A stretch of 64,000 nucleotides of DNA from an uncultured Christensenella sp. (GCA_910584635.1 CAJUBA010000001.1:248001-312000), one strand, 5' to 3'. Shown: positions 27,196-35,326, counted from the first letter of the stretch. The notes: generated by a model not told the origin, from the sequence alone. Numbers and translations are program-made.

Positions 27196-27897
27196 TTATA
27201 AAGTAATATTTTCTTTTACCATATACTGTCTGAGTTTGAGCAAAACTTTTGTTTCGATACGCGATACGTAAGAACGGGATATTCTAAAAATCTTAGCCAC
27301 TTCTTTTTGCGTAAGAGGCTCGTTGCCGTCAAGTCCGTATCTCAATGAGATTATTTGATACTCCCTTTCCGAAAGTTGCGCTTTTATAATCTCCATAAGT
27401 TTTTGAGAAGCGAATTTATTTTCTACTATTCCTATTACGCTCTCTTCGTCTTGGCTAATCAAATCTATTAACGACACTTCGTTGCCCTCTTTGTCGTAAC
27501 TGACCGGTTCGTAAAGAGATTTGTTATTGAGATTCTTTTTATTCGCTCTCCACGTCATAAGTATTTCGTTTTCTATACAGCGAGCGGCATAAGTCGCAAA
27601 CTGCGTGCCTTTTTCGGGCGAATATGTATTCAGCGCTTTTACCAAACCTATCGATCCGACGCTTATCAACTCGTCGTTGTCATGGTAATTTGAAAACTTC
27701 TTAACAACGTGAACGACAAGACGCATATTGTGTTTTGCAAGTTCTTCTTTCGCTTCTTTGCTACCCGCGTACATCTGCTCTAAAAGTTCTTTTTCCCGTT
27801 CGGCGTCAAGCGGCTTGGGAAATGCGTTTTTGTTACTTATGTAACCGCTGAAAAAAAATATATGGCTGAATAAACCTATAAGTCCGGATAAAATCAT
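27196..27897 (-). CDS. sigK: sporulation sigma factor K, with prosequence
   Basis: A 233-residue mother-cell sigma factor for late sporulation. The hydrophobic N-terminal prosequence MILSGLIGLFSHIFFFSGY is the part removed by SpoIVFB in studied species. It is followed by the NAFPKPL junction, region 2 (HNMRLVVHVVKKF, YAARCIENEILM) and region 4 (LTQKEVAKIFRISRSYVSRIE). The ATG at 27897 is chosen because GGGGG lies 5 bases upstream; a TTG four codons earlier is possible. The gene is continuous, with no skin element. A sigma-E-like promoter and a Spo0A-box-like heptamer lie upstream. Confidence 0.95.
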   Translation of the reverse strand: MILSGLIGLFSHIFFFSGYISNKNAFPKPLDAEREKELLEQMYAGSKEAKEELAKHNMRLVVHVVKKFSNYHDNDELISVGSIGLVKALNTYSPEKGTQFATYAARCIENEILMTWRANKKNLNNKSLYEPVSYDKEGNEVSLIDLISQDEESVIGIVENKFASQKLMEIIKAQLSEREYQIISLRYGLDGNEPLTQKEVAKIFRISRSYVSRIETKVLLKLRQYMVKENITL

Positions 27898-27922
27898 ATA
27901 TACCCCCAAAATTTACTATTAA

Positions 27923-27951
27923 ATTCTATGAGGTAAAATGTCGAAAAATGC
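27923..27951 (-). promoter_or_regulatory. candidate sigma-E-type promoter of sigK with Spo0A-box-like heptamer
   Basis: On the minus strand GCATTTT (27951-27945), a 14-base spacer and CATAGAAT (27930-27923) fit the sigma-E consensus (kmATATT, then CATACAnT) at all but one position in each box. The plus-strand heptamer TGTCGAA (27939-27945), identical to the Spo0A box core, lies across the -35 edge. The transcript start would be near 27916. Confidence 0.5.
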
Positions 27952-27974
27952 TATAAATCAAATTTTTGCAAAAA

Positions 27975-28012
27975 GAAAAACCTTCCGCTAAAGCGTACTT
28001 CCCGTAGGGAAT
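27975..28012 (+). repeat. short interspersed repeat, copy A
   Basis: A 38-base element running from GAAAAACCTTCCGC to the small palindrome TTCCCGTAGGGAA. It matches copy B (28694-28732, opposite strand) at roughly three quarters of positions. The two copies flank the lipoprotein gene in inverted orientation. Confidence 0.6.
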
Positions 28013-28014
28013 AT

Positions 28015-28049
28015 AAAAAGCGAAGAATTTTTAAATTCTTCGCTTTTTA
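28015..28049 (-). terminator. strong terminator after the lipoprotein gene
   Basis: A long perfect hairpin with arms AAAAAGCGAAGAATTT and AAATTCTTCGCTTTTT. It is symmetrical and can work in both directions. It lies about 20 bases past the lipoprotein stop. Confidence 0.92.
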
Positions 28050-28070
28050 TAATTGATGATAAATTGTAAT

Positions 28071-28556
28071 TTATTTGTTGCTATCGATATGTGGCTCGTC
28101 AAATAATATTTTCAAGTCTATGTCTTTGCAATCGTATCCGACAATCTTCAATCGGTTTAATCCGCTTGTTAAAGAAACGGTTTTTGTCGCCGTTTGCTCA
28201 TTGGAATCGTTTTGCGAGCATTCTATTAAAACGGTTACGTTATTATTGCAATCGATATATACGATTTTCGCGCTACCGCTTGAAATACTCAAATCAAGTT
28301 GTATTTCTATCTCTGCACTCTTTTCGAGAGTTTTATTCCATAGAGTTTGCCGTCCGTTGAATTTTGAAACCGTAAGAGTGTATCCGCCGTCTATGTGGTT
28401 AGAAAACGAATTGTCTTTTGCATAACGATCTTCGATTTGCGCAATTTTTTCGGCATCATTATATTCTTGTTTTGCAAATTCATTTCCGCATCCCGTCAAT
28501 CCTATTGTTACGCACACAATTAAGCAAATCAAAACGATTATGATATTTTGTTTCAT
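28071..28556 (-). CDS. small lipoprotein, function unknown
   Basis: A 161-residue secreted lipoprotein. The signal peptide (residues 1-21) ends in the lipobox LTGC, so Cys 23 or thereabouts would carry the lipid anchor. The mature part is mostly predicted beta-strand, ending in polar residues, with no recognisable domain. It has a GGAGAG ribosome site, a likely TATAAT -10 region upstream and a strong terminator, so it is a single-gene unit. It lies between nrdR and sigK and is bracketed by two inverted copies of a short repeat, which makes it look like an insertion between conserved sporulation genes. Confidence 0.8.
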   Translation of the reverse strand: MKQNIIIVLICLIVCVTIGLTGCGNEFAKQEYNDAEKIAQIEDRYAKDNSFSNHIDGGYTLTVSKFNGRQTLWNKTLEKSAEIEIQLDLSISSGSAKIVYIDCNNNVTVLIECSQNDSNEQTATKTVSLTSGLNRLKIVGYDCKDIDLKILFDEPHIDSNK

Positions 28557-28628
28557 TTTATCTACTCTCCGCTAAATTACTGTTTATCGCTCTATTATTA
28601 TACAACGACAAAAATCAAAAGGTAAAGT

Positions 28629-28664
28629 AAAAACGCACTCACCTTTCTTGCAAGGTATAGTGCG
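28629..28664 (-). terminator. terminator after nrdR
   Basis: Minus-strand hairpin with arms CGCACT..ACCTT and AAGGT..AGTGCG and a GCAAGA loop, followed by five T. It lies beyond copy B of the short repeat, in the nrdR 3' untranslated region. Confidence 0.85.
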
Positions 28665-28693
28665 CTATACTTACATTCTGTTCCTGTGGTAAA

Positions 28694-28732
28694 ATTCCCT
28701 ATGGGAACTACGGTAAATGCGAAAGGTTTTTC
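28694..28732 (-). repeat. short interspersed repeat, copy B
   Basis: A 39-base minus-strand element from GAAAAACCTTTCGC to TTCCCATAGGGAAT, similar to copy A at 27975-28012 with one gap. It sits between the nrdR stop and its terminator. Confidence 0.6.
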
Positions 28733-28747
28733 TCCCTTATCCATAAA

Positions 28748-29215
28748 TTATTTATCCGAGTTTTTGTCTTTAAGAATAGTATTTATTTCGCTAAGCCAAC
28801 TTTCGATGTCCTTGAACTCTCTGTATACCGCCGCAAATCTTACGTATGCGACTTCATCGATTTTCTTTAACCCTTCCATAACGTACTCGCCTATTTGAGC
28901 GGACGTAACTTCTTCGTTGAGATTATTTTGAATCTTGCGCTCTATATCTTCTACAAGTCTGTCTATTTGCATCATCGGCACGGGACGTTTTTCGCACGCT
29001 CTCAAAATACCCGCTTTAAGTTTTGCCGACGAGAATTGCTGTCTTGCTCCGCTTTTCTTGACTACCATTACGGGGGCGGTTTCGATTGTTTCGTAAGTCG
29101 TAAACCTCTTGCCGCATTTCATACATTCTCTGCGCCTTCTGATAGAAGTACCTTCTTCGTTTTGTCTGCTATCGACTACTTTACTGTCGACACAACCGCA
29201 AAAATTGCATTTCAT
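28748..29215 (-). CDS. nrdR: transcriptional repressor NrdR
   Basis: A 155-residue repressor of ribonucleotide reductase genes. The N-terminal zinc ribbon is MKCNFCGC with the second Cys pair in CMKCGKRF. The SIRRRRECMKC stretch and an ATP-cone domain (VKKSGARQQFSSAKLKAGI) follow. The ATG at 29215 has a perfect GGAGG site, so an earlier in-frame codon is rejected. It is transcribed in the sigE-sigG-ymxH neighbourhood, an order common in Clostridia. Targets would carry paired NrdR boxes; none are in this window. Confidence 0.97.
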   Translation of the reverse strand: MKCNFCGCVDSKVVDSRQNEEGTSIRRRRECMKCGKRFTTYETIETAPVMVVKKSGARQQFSSAKLKAGILRACEKRPVPMMQIDRLVEDIERKIQNNLNEEVTSAQIGEYVMEGLKKIDEVAYVRFAAVYREFKDIESWLSEINTILKDKNSDK

Positions 29216-29301
29216 AATCAACCTCCACAAGTCAATTCTTATGTTAATTATAAAACAATTCTGCGATTTTGTCTAATAATTTTACAAATTTAATATTTTT
29301 A

Positions 29302-29562
29302 TCAGCATTCCGCAGGCGTAATATCTCCGTTGAGTTCCACTAAAATAGTATCTTCTCCTATTTTGCATATACAACGCCACGGTATAAAAATACTGTCCCC
29401 CGCCGAAAAACTTTTAATGAATTTTTTATCGCCCGGGACGATAATTCCGAGAATATGACCGTGAGAATTAAAACTAATATCTATTACGTGTCCCAACTTT
29501 TTTCCGTCGCAAACGTTGACGACCATTTTTTCTCTAAGTATACAAAACGATAAATCTGCCAT
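29302..29562 (-). CDS. YlmC/YmxH-family sporulation protein (PRC-barrel)
   Basis: An 86-residue PRC-barrel domain protein with the family pattern LREKMVVNVCDGKKLGHVIDI and a later WRCICKIGEDTILVEL strand. The family is restricted to spore formers and is typically found beside sigG or sigE, as here, between sigG and nrdR. Its molecular role is unclear. The ribosome site GAGGTG is well placed. Confidence 0.9.
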   Translation of the reverse strand: MADLSFCILREKMVVNVCDGKKLGHVIDISFNSHGHILGIIVPGDKKFIKSFSAGDSIFIPWRCICKIGEDTILVELNGDITPAEC

Positions 29563-29621
29563 ATCTTCACCTCGTTTAATTTTATTTTGACGAAATAAAA
29601 AATATGACAGATTAAGTTAAT

Positions 29622-30386
29622 TCACAGACATTCCTTTATCTTACCCAAGGCGTTTTTTTCCAATCTACTTACTTGCGCCTGCGAAATTCCTATTTTGCGG
29701 GATATTTCCATTTGCGTTTTCCCCACGTAATAACGCAATTTCAATACCTCTTTTTCTCTGTCTGGCAACTGCGCTATCGCATCTCTTAAAGCAAGATTTG
29801 TCGACCAATTTTCTTCGTTTTGTTTGCTATCTCCGATTTGCTCCATAAGAAGCAGACCGTCTTCTCCGTCGCTGTATACGCATTCTTGCAAAGATACCGT
29901 TTCGCTTACCGCGTCCAAAGCGCAAACGACGTCTCTGAGCGGAACGTCTATTTCCGCCGCTATCTCCAACATAGTGGGCGAAGTGGAATGTTTTAATTCG
30001 TATTCTTCTTTCGCTTTCAATGCTTTGTAAGCGGTATCGCGCATGCTTCTGCTTACTTTGATTCCCGTGCCGTCTTTAATGAATCTCCTCATTTCGCCCG
30101 ATATCATAGGCACCGCGTAAGTGGAAAACCTTACGTTGAATTTTGGGTCAAAACCGTCAATGGCTTTCATCAATCCCACGACTCCTACTTGAAATAAATC
30201 GTCGCCGTTAGCCCTTCCCGAAAACCTCTGAACCATAGAAAGCACAAGTCTGAGATTTGCTATTACCAACTTGTCCTGCGCCTCTTTATCTCCCTCTTTT
30301 GTTTTTTGCAACAGTTCTTCGCACTCCGATTGAGTGATCTTCGGCAAACTTCTGGTGTCTATGCCGTTTATGACAACTTTGCGCAT
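29622..30386 (-). CDS. sigG: sporulation sigma factor G
   Basis: A 254-residue forespore late sigma factor. The N-terminus RKVVINGIDTRSLPKIT is the typical SigG lead. Region 2 (ANLRLVLSMVQRFSGR, GLMKAIDGFDP, FSTYAVPMISGEMRRFI), region 3 and region 4 (YYVGKTQMEISRKIGISQAQVSRLEK) follow. The start has AAGGAGG. There is no prosequence, as expected, since SigG is controlled by anti-sigma factors. It lies downstream of sigE, with a 144-base gap in which I could not find a convincing sigma-F or sigma-G promoter. Confidence 0.97.
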   Translation of the reverse strand: MRKVVINGIDTRSLPKITQSECEELLQKTKEGDKEAQDKLVIANLRLVLSMVQRFSGRANGDDLFQVGVVGLMKAIDGFDPKFNVRFSTYAVPMISGEMRRFIKDGTGIKVSRSMRDTAYKALKAKEEYELKHSTSPTMLEIAAEIDVPLRDVVCALDAVSETVSLQECVYSDGEDGLLLMEQIGDSKQNEENWSTNLALRDAIAQLPDREKEVLKLRYYVGKTQMEISRKIGISQAQVSRLEKNALGKIKECL

Positions 30387-30530
30387 AAAATCCTCCTTAG
30401 TATATGTAGAGGGTATATTGCCGCAATAGTATTATTTGCAAAAAATTAGTCTTTATTCAAAGAAATTTTTGCCATTGTCATTTTAACTTTTATAGACCTA
30501 TATCTAATATTTTTGTCTTGTATAATCTTA

Positions 30531-31232
30531 CTATACCATTTTTGACATTTCTTTTTTGAGTTTTTTCATCACCTTTTTTTCAAGCCTCGATATATAAGAT
30601 TGCGATATTCCGAACATATCCGCAATTTCTTTTTGAGTCTTTTTAGGCGATCCTAAAATACCGAATCTGAGTTTCACTATCTGCCTTTCTCTCGGCGGTA
30701 GTTTGTTAAATGAAGCGATGAGAATTTCCCTTTCGACGTCGTTTTCCACGTCTTTATAGATTACGTCGCTTTCCGTTCCCAAAACGTCGGAAAGTAAAAG
30801 CACGTTTCCTTCCCAATCGACGTTAAGCGGCTCGTCCAAAGAAAGTTCGTTTCTGGTCTTTACTACTTTTCTAAGGTGCATAAGTATCTCGTTTTCAATA
30901 CACCGACTTGCGTAGGTAGCCAACTTAATTTGCTTGGCTTCATCAAAAGAATTTACCGCTTTTATTAAGCCTATCGTTCCGACAGAAATTAAATCTTCAA
31001 TATCTACGTTGGTATTTTCAAACTTTTTAGCAATGTAGACAACAAGTCTTAAATTGTGTTCAATCAACTTGCTTTTCGCAGTTGCGTCGCCTTGCATATA
31101 CTTCCCGACCAGAAGTTTTTCTTCTTCCTGATCCAGCGGTTCTGGCAACGCTTCCCCTCCGCCGATATAATCGACGTTTTCGCCTTGAATATCGAAAATC
31201 TTTGCAAATATTTCTTTGATTCTTTTCCACAT
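30531..31232 (-). CDS. sigE: sporulation sigma factor E precursor
   Basis: A 233-residue early mother-cell sigma factor. The N-terminal prosequence (about residues 1-28, MWKRIKEIFAKIFDI...) precedes the LPEPL junction and is removed by SpoIIGA, encoded immediately upstream. Region 2 (HNLRLVVYIAKKF, YASRCIENEILMHLR) and region 4 (KTQKEIADMFGISQSYISRLEK) are complete. AGAGG lies before the ATG. The gene is 13 bases after spoIIGA, forming the classical spoIIG operon. Confidence 0.98.
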   Translation of the reverse strand: MWKRIKEIFAKIFDIQGENVDYIGGGEALPEPLDQEEEKLLVGKYMQGDATAKSKLIEHNLRLVVYIAKKFENTNVDIEDLISVGTIGLIKAVNSFDEAKQIKLATYASRCIENEILMHLRKVVKTRNELSLDEPLNVDWEGNVLLLSDVLGTESDVIYKDVENDVEREILIASFNKLPPRERQIVKLRFGILGSPKKTQKEIADMFGISQSYISRLEKKVMKKLKKEMSKMV

Positions 31233-31245
31233 AAACTACCTCTAT

Positions 31246-32019
31246 TTATATGTCGCAATGTAATACGACTTTGTATTCTCCTCTGATAGAATCTGAGATT
31301 GCAGCCATAACTCCGTAAACTTTATCCTTTTTATCTTGCGTACGCAAATAGTCAAGCGTTATGATAGGCAATTTCTTTTTGCCTGTAACAGTGTCGATTT
31401 GCGCGTTTTCTCCAATATCGATAAGTTCCTTCTGAGCAAACAACTGCAAAGCGACGCTTCTGTCAATGATAATAGTCGGCGAATTTTTATAATACAGTCT
31501 GTTTCCGCTGTCGTAATAAGCCTTGCACTCTACTTCTTTTCCGTTTGCGGATATTACGACAACTTCCTCATACCTGCTCTTGCGACGAGCAAGCACTATA
31601 TGTTTATAAATAAGTTTTTGCGCAAATAAGACGATTAACCCCGACAGACCGACAAAAAAAGGAATCAACGTGGAATTTGTTTTTTCCAAATCGATTGAAA
31701 AAATCGAAGCCAATCCTTGGGTAATTCCCCCCATAGCAAAAGTAAGCGCAAAAAATATCGCGCACGCGGAAAGATATCGCTTAAAAGCGCATCTTCCGAC
31801 AGTAATCGCTACCATAATTATCGCTAAAATAATTTTGAATATGAAAAAGTTTAATATGTCTGCAAGCGGTAAAAAAATTGCGTAAAGCGTACCTATCGCC
31901 GACGATACAAATATCCACGCTTTACTTATTTTATGTCTTAAAAATTTAAGAGTCAACGTCAGAATCAACGCGTTGATAACCAAATTGTTGATAATGACTA
32001 CTTCAATATAAACTTGCAT
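31246..32019 (-). CDS. spoIIGA: sigma-E processing peptidase SpoIIGA
   Basis: A 257-residue membrane aspartic protease that cleaves pro-sigma-E. The N-terminal half has about five membrane segments (starting VVIINNLVINALILTLTL). The C-terminal half is the protease domain with the active-site motif YYDSGN near residue 167. The ATG has no ribosome site, and a TATAAT box lies exactly 6 bases upstream, so the mRNA may be leaderless. A Spo0A box core lies 44-50 bases upstream of the start, in the position expected for the spoIIG promoter. Confidence 0.95.
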   Translation of the reverse strand: MQVYIEVVIINNLVINALILTLTLKFLRHKISKAWIFVSSAIGTLYAIFLPLADILNFFIFKIILAIIMVAITVGRCAFKRYLSACAIFFALTFAMGGITQGLASIFSIDLEKTNSTLIPFFVGLSGLIVLFAQKLIYKHIVLARRKSRYEEVVVISANGKEVECKAYYDSGNRLYYKNSPTIIIDRSVALQLFAQKELIDIGENAQIDTVTGKKKLPIITLDYLRTQDKKDKVYGVMAAISDSIRGEYKVVLHCDI

Positions 32020-32025
32020 AGCAAG

Positions 32026-32070
32026 ATTATAACTTGTTAAAAATAAAAAAATATTCTATCTGTGTCGAAA
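32026..32070 (-). promoter_or_regulatory. spoIIG promoter: TATAAT box plus Spo0A box
   Basis: TATAAT (32031-32026) is followed by 6 bases and the spoIIGA ATG. No -35 consensus is seen at 16-18 bases, as in known Spo0A-activated spoIIG promoters. TGTCGAAA on the plus strand (32063-32070) equals the Spo0A box core and falls at about -44 to -51 from the predicted transcript start. Confidence 0.65.
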
Positions 32071-32119
32071 TATTATAATTTATTATAAGAAATTTTCAAA
32101 AATAATGCTGGAAAACGAA

Positions 32120-32626
32120 TTATAAATCCCCTTCGTATTTCATTGAACGCTGCGGACAACTCCCGTCTAATTTCTTAAACTCTCCGTATTCCACAAATTT
32201 AAGTCCGCATTTTCTCATAACGTTGCCCGACGCAACATTTTCTTCGCAATGCTCGGATGCAAATTTTCGTGCGCCGAATTTCAATCTAGCAAATTCAATC
32301 ATTGCTTTCGTCGCTTCCGTAGCGTAACCTTTACCCCAACAGTCAAAACGCAAATTGTATCCGAATTCCCATCTGTCGATATTCGGATTATATCTGATAT
32401 TTCCGCTTCCTATGAGTTTTCCGTCGCTTATACGTTGAAATCCGAATTCAAAAATATTTTTTTCTTTCTCAACGCTTTCAAGCCACTTCTCGACTTGTTC
32501 GACGTTTTTGTAAGTCGTATATATCATATACTTTGCTACCCGTTCGTCGCTTACCCATTCAAATACTTCTTGAGCGTCGGCCACGCTTAGCGGTCGCAAT
32601 AATAATCTTTCGGTTTGTATCTTCAT
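32120..32626 (-). CDS. GNAT-family N-acetyltransferase (RimJ/RimL type)
   Basis: A protein of 168-173 residues. The RimJ-like opening MKIQTERLLLRPLSVADA, the WEFGYNLRFDCWGKGYATEA acetyl-CoA loop and the late SGNVMRKCGLKFVEYG segment mark a GNAT acetyltransferase acting on a small molecule or a protein N-terminus. The start is uncertain: the ATG at 32641 and that at 32626 both lack a proper ribosome site. The second has GATAAT 6 bases upstream but no -35 box. It lies between ftsZ and the spoIIG operon, on the same strand as both. Confidence 0.85.
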   Translation of the reverse strand: MKIQTERLLLRPLSVADAQEVFEWVSDERVAKYMIYTTYKNVEQVEKWLESVEKEKNIFEFGFQRISDGKLIGSGNIRYNPNIDRWEFGYNLRFDCWGKGYATEATKAMIEFARLKFGARKFASEHCEENVASGNVMRKCGLKFVEYGEFKKLDGSCPQRSMKYEGDL

Positions 32627-32658
32627 CTTCCTATTATCCATAATACAAAATTAAATAT

Positions 32659-32691
32659 GCGTCGATATACATTGCACCGTATAATCGACGC
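32659..32691 (-). terminator. strong hairpin between ftsZ and the acetyltransferase gene
   Basis: Arms GCGTCGA/TCGACGC extended by TATAC/GTATA with one bulge and an 8-base loop. The T tail is poor on both strands, so it may be a terminator or a stable 3' end for the ftsAZ message. It lies about 96 bases past the ftsZ stop. Confidence 0.55.
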
Positions 32692-32786
32692 ATACTAAAA
32701 ATTTTTATTAAATTTACCGAAACAAACGTCAATTTAATCAAATCGCAAGATTAAAATTCGACATCAATTTCTTACTAAAATCTAAC

Positions 32787-33998
32787 TTATTTTCTATTCA
32801 ACAGCCTTTTCATAAACGGCGGAATATCTTTATTAGACGATTCCTGTCTAGGTACAGAGTCTATTCTTGTCGGTTGTTGAGTTTGCGGTTGTTGCTGTCT
32901 GGGCATCGGCTGAGGTTGCGGTCTTGGAGGAACTTGCGGACGCTGATTGGTATCATATCCCATAGGCTGTCCGTTCGGCGCGCCTCTCATACCTGAAAAA
33001 TTAGGTCTTAATCCCCCGTTTATCATATTCCCTCCGTTTCTGGGAATATTATCGGCTGTACAACCCGTCGCAATCAACGTAACTCTTACTTTTCTGTTCA
33101 TAGACTGGTCATAACTGTGTCCAAAAATATAATTTACATCTTTCGATACAAGACTAGCGATATATTCGTCGGCTTCATCCAATTCCTTACAAGTTAAGTC
33201 AAGTCCCGTCTGTATACTAAATATTAAACCGGTAGCGCCTGCAATACTTGTATTGAGAGTATCTTCGTTCGCCGCCATCTTTACCGCTTTTACCATTCTG
33301 TCAGAATTACTTTCGCCTTCGCACTCTCCCATGCCAATATGAGAATATCCTTTGCCTTTCATTATTGTCTTAACGTCTGCAAAGTCAACGTTGATAATAC
33401 TCGGCGAGTTTATAAGATCGCTTATACTTCTTATAGAATTTTTAAGTATATCGTCCGCTCCGGCATAAGCGTCCATAAGTATGGCGTTTCTGTCATTGTC
33501 AAACAATTTCTGATTGGGAATAATTATAAGAGAATCTACGTACTCTTGCAATTTTGTTATTCCTTTTTCTGCGACTTGCATTTTATTGCGTTCAAATCTA
33601 AACGGTTTTGTAACTATCGCAATTATCAGCATTTCCGGATTTATTTCTCTTGCGTACTTAGCGATTACAGGCGACGCACCCGTACCGGTTCCTCCGCCCA
33701 TACCTGCCGTAATAAACAACAAATCCGTACCTTCAAGCATATCCGTGATAATTTTTCTGGATTCCTCGGCCGCTTTTTCGCCTATTTCGGGTTTAGCGCC
33801 CGCGCCTTGACCTTTTGTCAATTCCAAACCAATCTGAATTCTATGTTCGGCAGGAGCCTTTGACATATTCAAATGTTGAAGATCGGTATTGACAACGTAA
33901 AAACTTACGTCTTTTACTCCGGCGTCTATCATGCTGTTGACGGTATTTGCTCCGCAGCCGCCGACCCCGACAACCTTAATCTTTGTAGCAGTTTCCAT
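32787..33998 (-). CDS. ftsZ: cell division GTPase FtsZ
   Basis: A 403-residue tubulin homologue that forms the division ring. The N-terminal GVGGCGANTVN, the GTP signature GGGTGTGASPV near residue 100 and the T7 loop region (NVDFADVKTIM near 205) are intact. From about residue 335 a linker very rich in Gln and Pro (RPQPQPMPRQQQPQTQQ) leads to the conserved C-terminal peptide DIPPFMKRLLNRK, which binds FtsA and SepF. GGGAGGG precedes the ATG. It follows ftsA by 15 bases in one unit. Confidence 0.98.
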   Translation of the reverse strand: METATKIKVVGVGGCGANTVNSMIDAGVKDVSFYVVNTDLQHLNMSKAPAEHRIQIGLELTKGQGAGAKPEIGEKAAEESRKIITDMLEGTDLLFITAGMGGGTGTGASPVIAKYAREINPEMLIIAIVTKPFRFERNKMQVAEKGITKLQEYVDSLIIIPNQKLFDNDRNAILMDAYAGADDILKNSIRSISDLINSPSIINVDFADVKTIMKGKGYSHIGMGECEGESNSDRMVKAVKMAANEDTLNTSIAGATGLIFSIQTGLDLTCKELDEADEYIASLVSKDVNYIFGHSYDQSMNRKVRVTLIATGCTADNIPRNGGNMINGGLRPNFSGMRGAPNGQPMGYDTNQRPQVPPRPQPQPMPRQQQPQTQQPTRIDSVPRQESSNKDIPPFMKRLLNRK

Positions 33999-34013
33999 AA
34001 AACCCTCCCTGAT

Positions 34014-35207
34014 TTATCTGAATAATCTCTCTAACAGACTGTTTTTTCTACTCATTTCTTCCGCAATTTCCAAAGTCGCGAACATCGAAGCGTAATACGG
34101 CTTGTCCCATCCCGCCGTACCTGCGGACAGTAAAGTTATTTCCCTCGAAAGCGCTCTTGCAAAGAAATTCGCCGCTCCGCGAATCTCGCTTATACCGCCG
34201 CCGACAAGGAAAAACCTCGTCAAATCGTTGACCGACGGATATACGCCCGCTCCAAAAGCGTTTTGAGATTCGGACATTTTATCCGCTTCCCTTATCTCCG
34301 AAATACACGTATTCACAAAATCTACAAGATTTTTCAATATGTAATTATGCAAAAACGAATTGATTTCTTTTGCCTTACATTCGAATTTTGCTTTTCCTAC
34401 TTCATACTGGTAAACGCTCATATCGTCGCTTTCGATATTAAGCGTTACTTTCGATAAAAGTGATTCCGCCACTTCGTAGTCAACGTTCAAAACTCCCGCG
34501 AGAGCGTCAATCAAATATCCTTTACCGAATTGACAGTCCTTTTTATATTTAATTCCGTCGCCTTTCATAAGAGCGAAAGTAGTCGACGAGTATCCTACGT
34601 CAATCATGACCGCCCCGTCAACGCGCGAAATTTCATCGATAAGTTGGGTTCCTTCAGCCCATATTCCGTCTACAAACCGAACGTACCTAAATCCCAACTC
34701 GATTGCGATTTTATAAATTGCGCGTATAAATTCGTCTTTGCAGAATATGTATGACATATCCGCATAAATATTCTTGGCGTTTTCTCCGATAGGATGTATA
34801 GTATGTCTATTCCCGTCCAACGAGTATTCCAAAGCGGAGGAACACAACGCGGTATAGCCGTTTACTTTGAACGCTTCCGCCCTTTTATGAATATCCCTTA
34901 TTGCGGACGAAGTGATGGTTTTCGTCCTTCCCGAATCGGACAGAATACCGCTTGTCCTTACGAAAGTAAATTCCGACGGAACCCCAACGTATAAAGTCTT
35001 TATTTTGAAATTGAATTTGCTTTTTTCTATAACTTCCGATATGTCGTCTTTAAGTCTGTCTTTTGCAATCCAATCTCCGTTAAAATAACCTGGATACTCT
35101 ACCGAAGCAAAGTTTTTTACAAAAAATATTTCGTCGGCGGATTTTGTCCCGACGACAAAACAAATCTTTCCCGATCCGATGTCTAAGACAGCAAATTCTT
35201 CTCTCAT
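34014..35207 (-). CDS. ftsA: cell division protein FtsA
   Basis: A 397-residue actin-like protein that tethers FtsZ to the membrane. Actin-fold phosphate motifs are visible (FAVLDIGSGKICFV at the start, MIDVGYSSTTFALM near 200, FLVGGGIS near 340). The C-terminal helix SRKNSLLERLFR is amphipathic, like the known membrane-targeting tail. The sequence is more divergent than typical FtsA, but the position directly before ftsZ supports the call. There is no ribosome site. TATAAT lies 6 bases before the ATG, so the ftsAZ message is predicted to be leaderless. Confidence 0.92.
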   Translation of the reverse strand: MREEFAVLDIGSGKICFVVGTKSADEIFFVKNFASVEYPGYFNGDWIAKDRLKDDISEVIEKSKFNFKIKTLYVGVPSEFTFVRTSGILSDSGRTKTITSSAIRDIHKRAEAFKVNGYTALCSSALEYSLDGNRHTIHPIGENAKNIYADMSYIFCKDEFIRAIYKIAIELGFRYVRFVDGIWAEGTQLIDEISRVDGAVMIDVGYSSTTFALMKGDGIKYKKDCQFGKGYLIDALAGVLNVDYEVAESLLSKVTLNIESDDMSVYQYEVGKAKFECKAKEINSFLHNYILKNLVDFVNTCISEIREADKMSESQNAFGAGVYPSVNDLTRFFLVGGGISEIRGAANFFARALSREITLLSAGTAGWDKPYYASMFATLEIAEEMSRKNSLLERLFR

Positions 35208-35213
35208 ATATTT

Positions 35214-35243
35214 ATTATAATATTATAATAATATAAAAGTCAA
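35214..35243 (-). promoter_or_regulatory. leaderless-type promoter of ftsA-ftsZ
   Basis: TTGACT (35243-35238), 18-base spacer, TATAAT (35219-35214), 6 bases, ATG at 35207. All bases between the -10 box and the ATG are A or T. The same boxes and spacings occur before rarA. Confidence 0.78.
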
Positions 35244-35326
35244 CGTCTCTTGTAAATTTTTTGCTTAAACAATGGTAATTTTCGATAAAAAATATCAATA
35301 AACGCGTATTTTAACACTCTTGTAAA

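Noticed and set aside
27196..27897. Possible skin-type insertion in sigK
   Set aside because: The sigK frame is continuous from prosequence to region 4.
32624..32661. Leaderless promoter for the acetyltransferase at 32626 (GATAAT-N6-ATG)
   Set aside because: No -35 box at 16-18 bases, and a second possible ATG lies upstream; evidence too weak to include.
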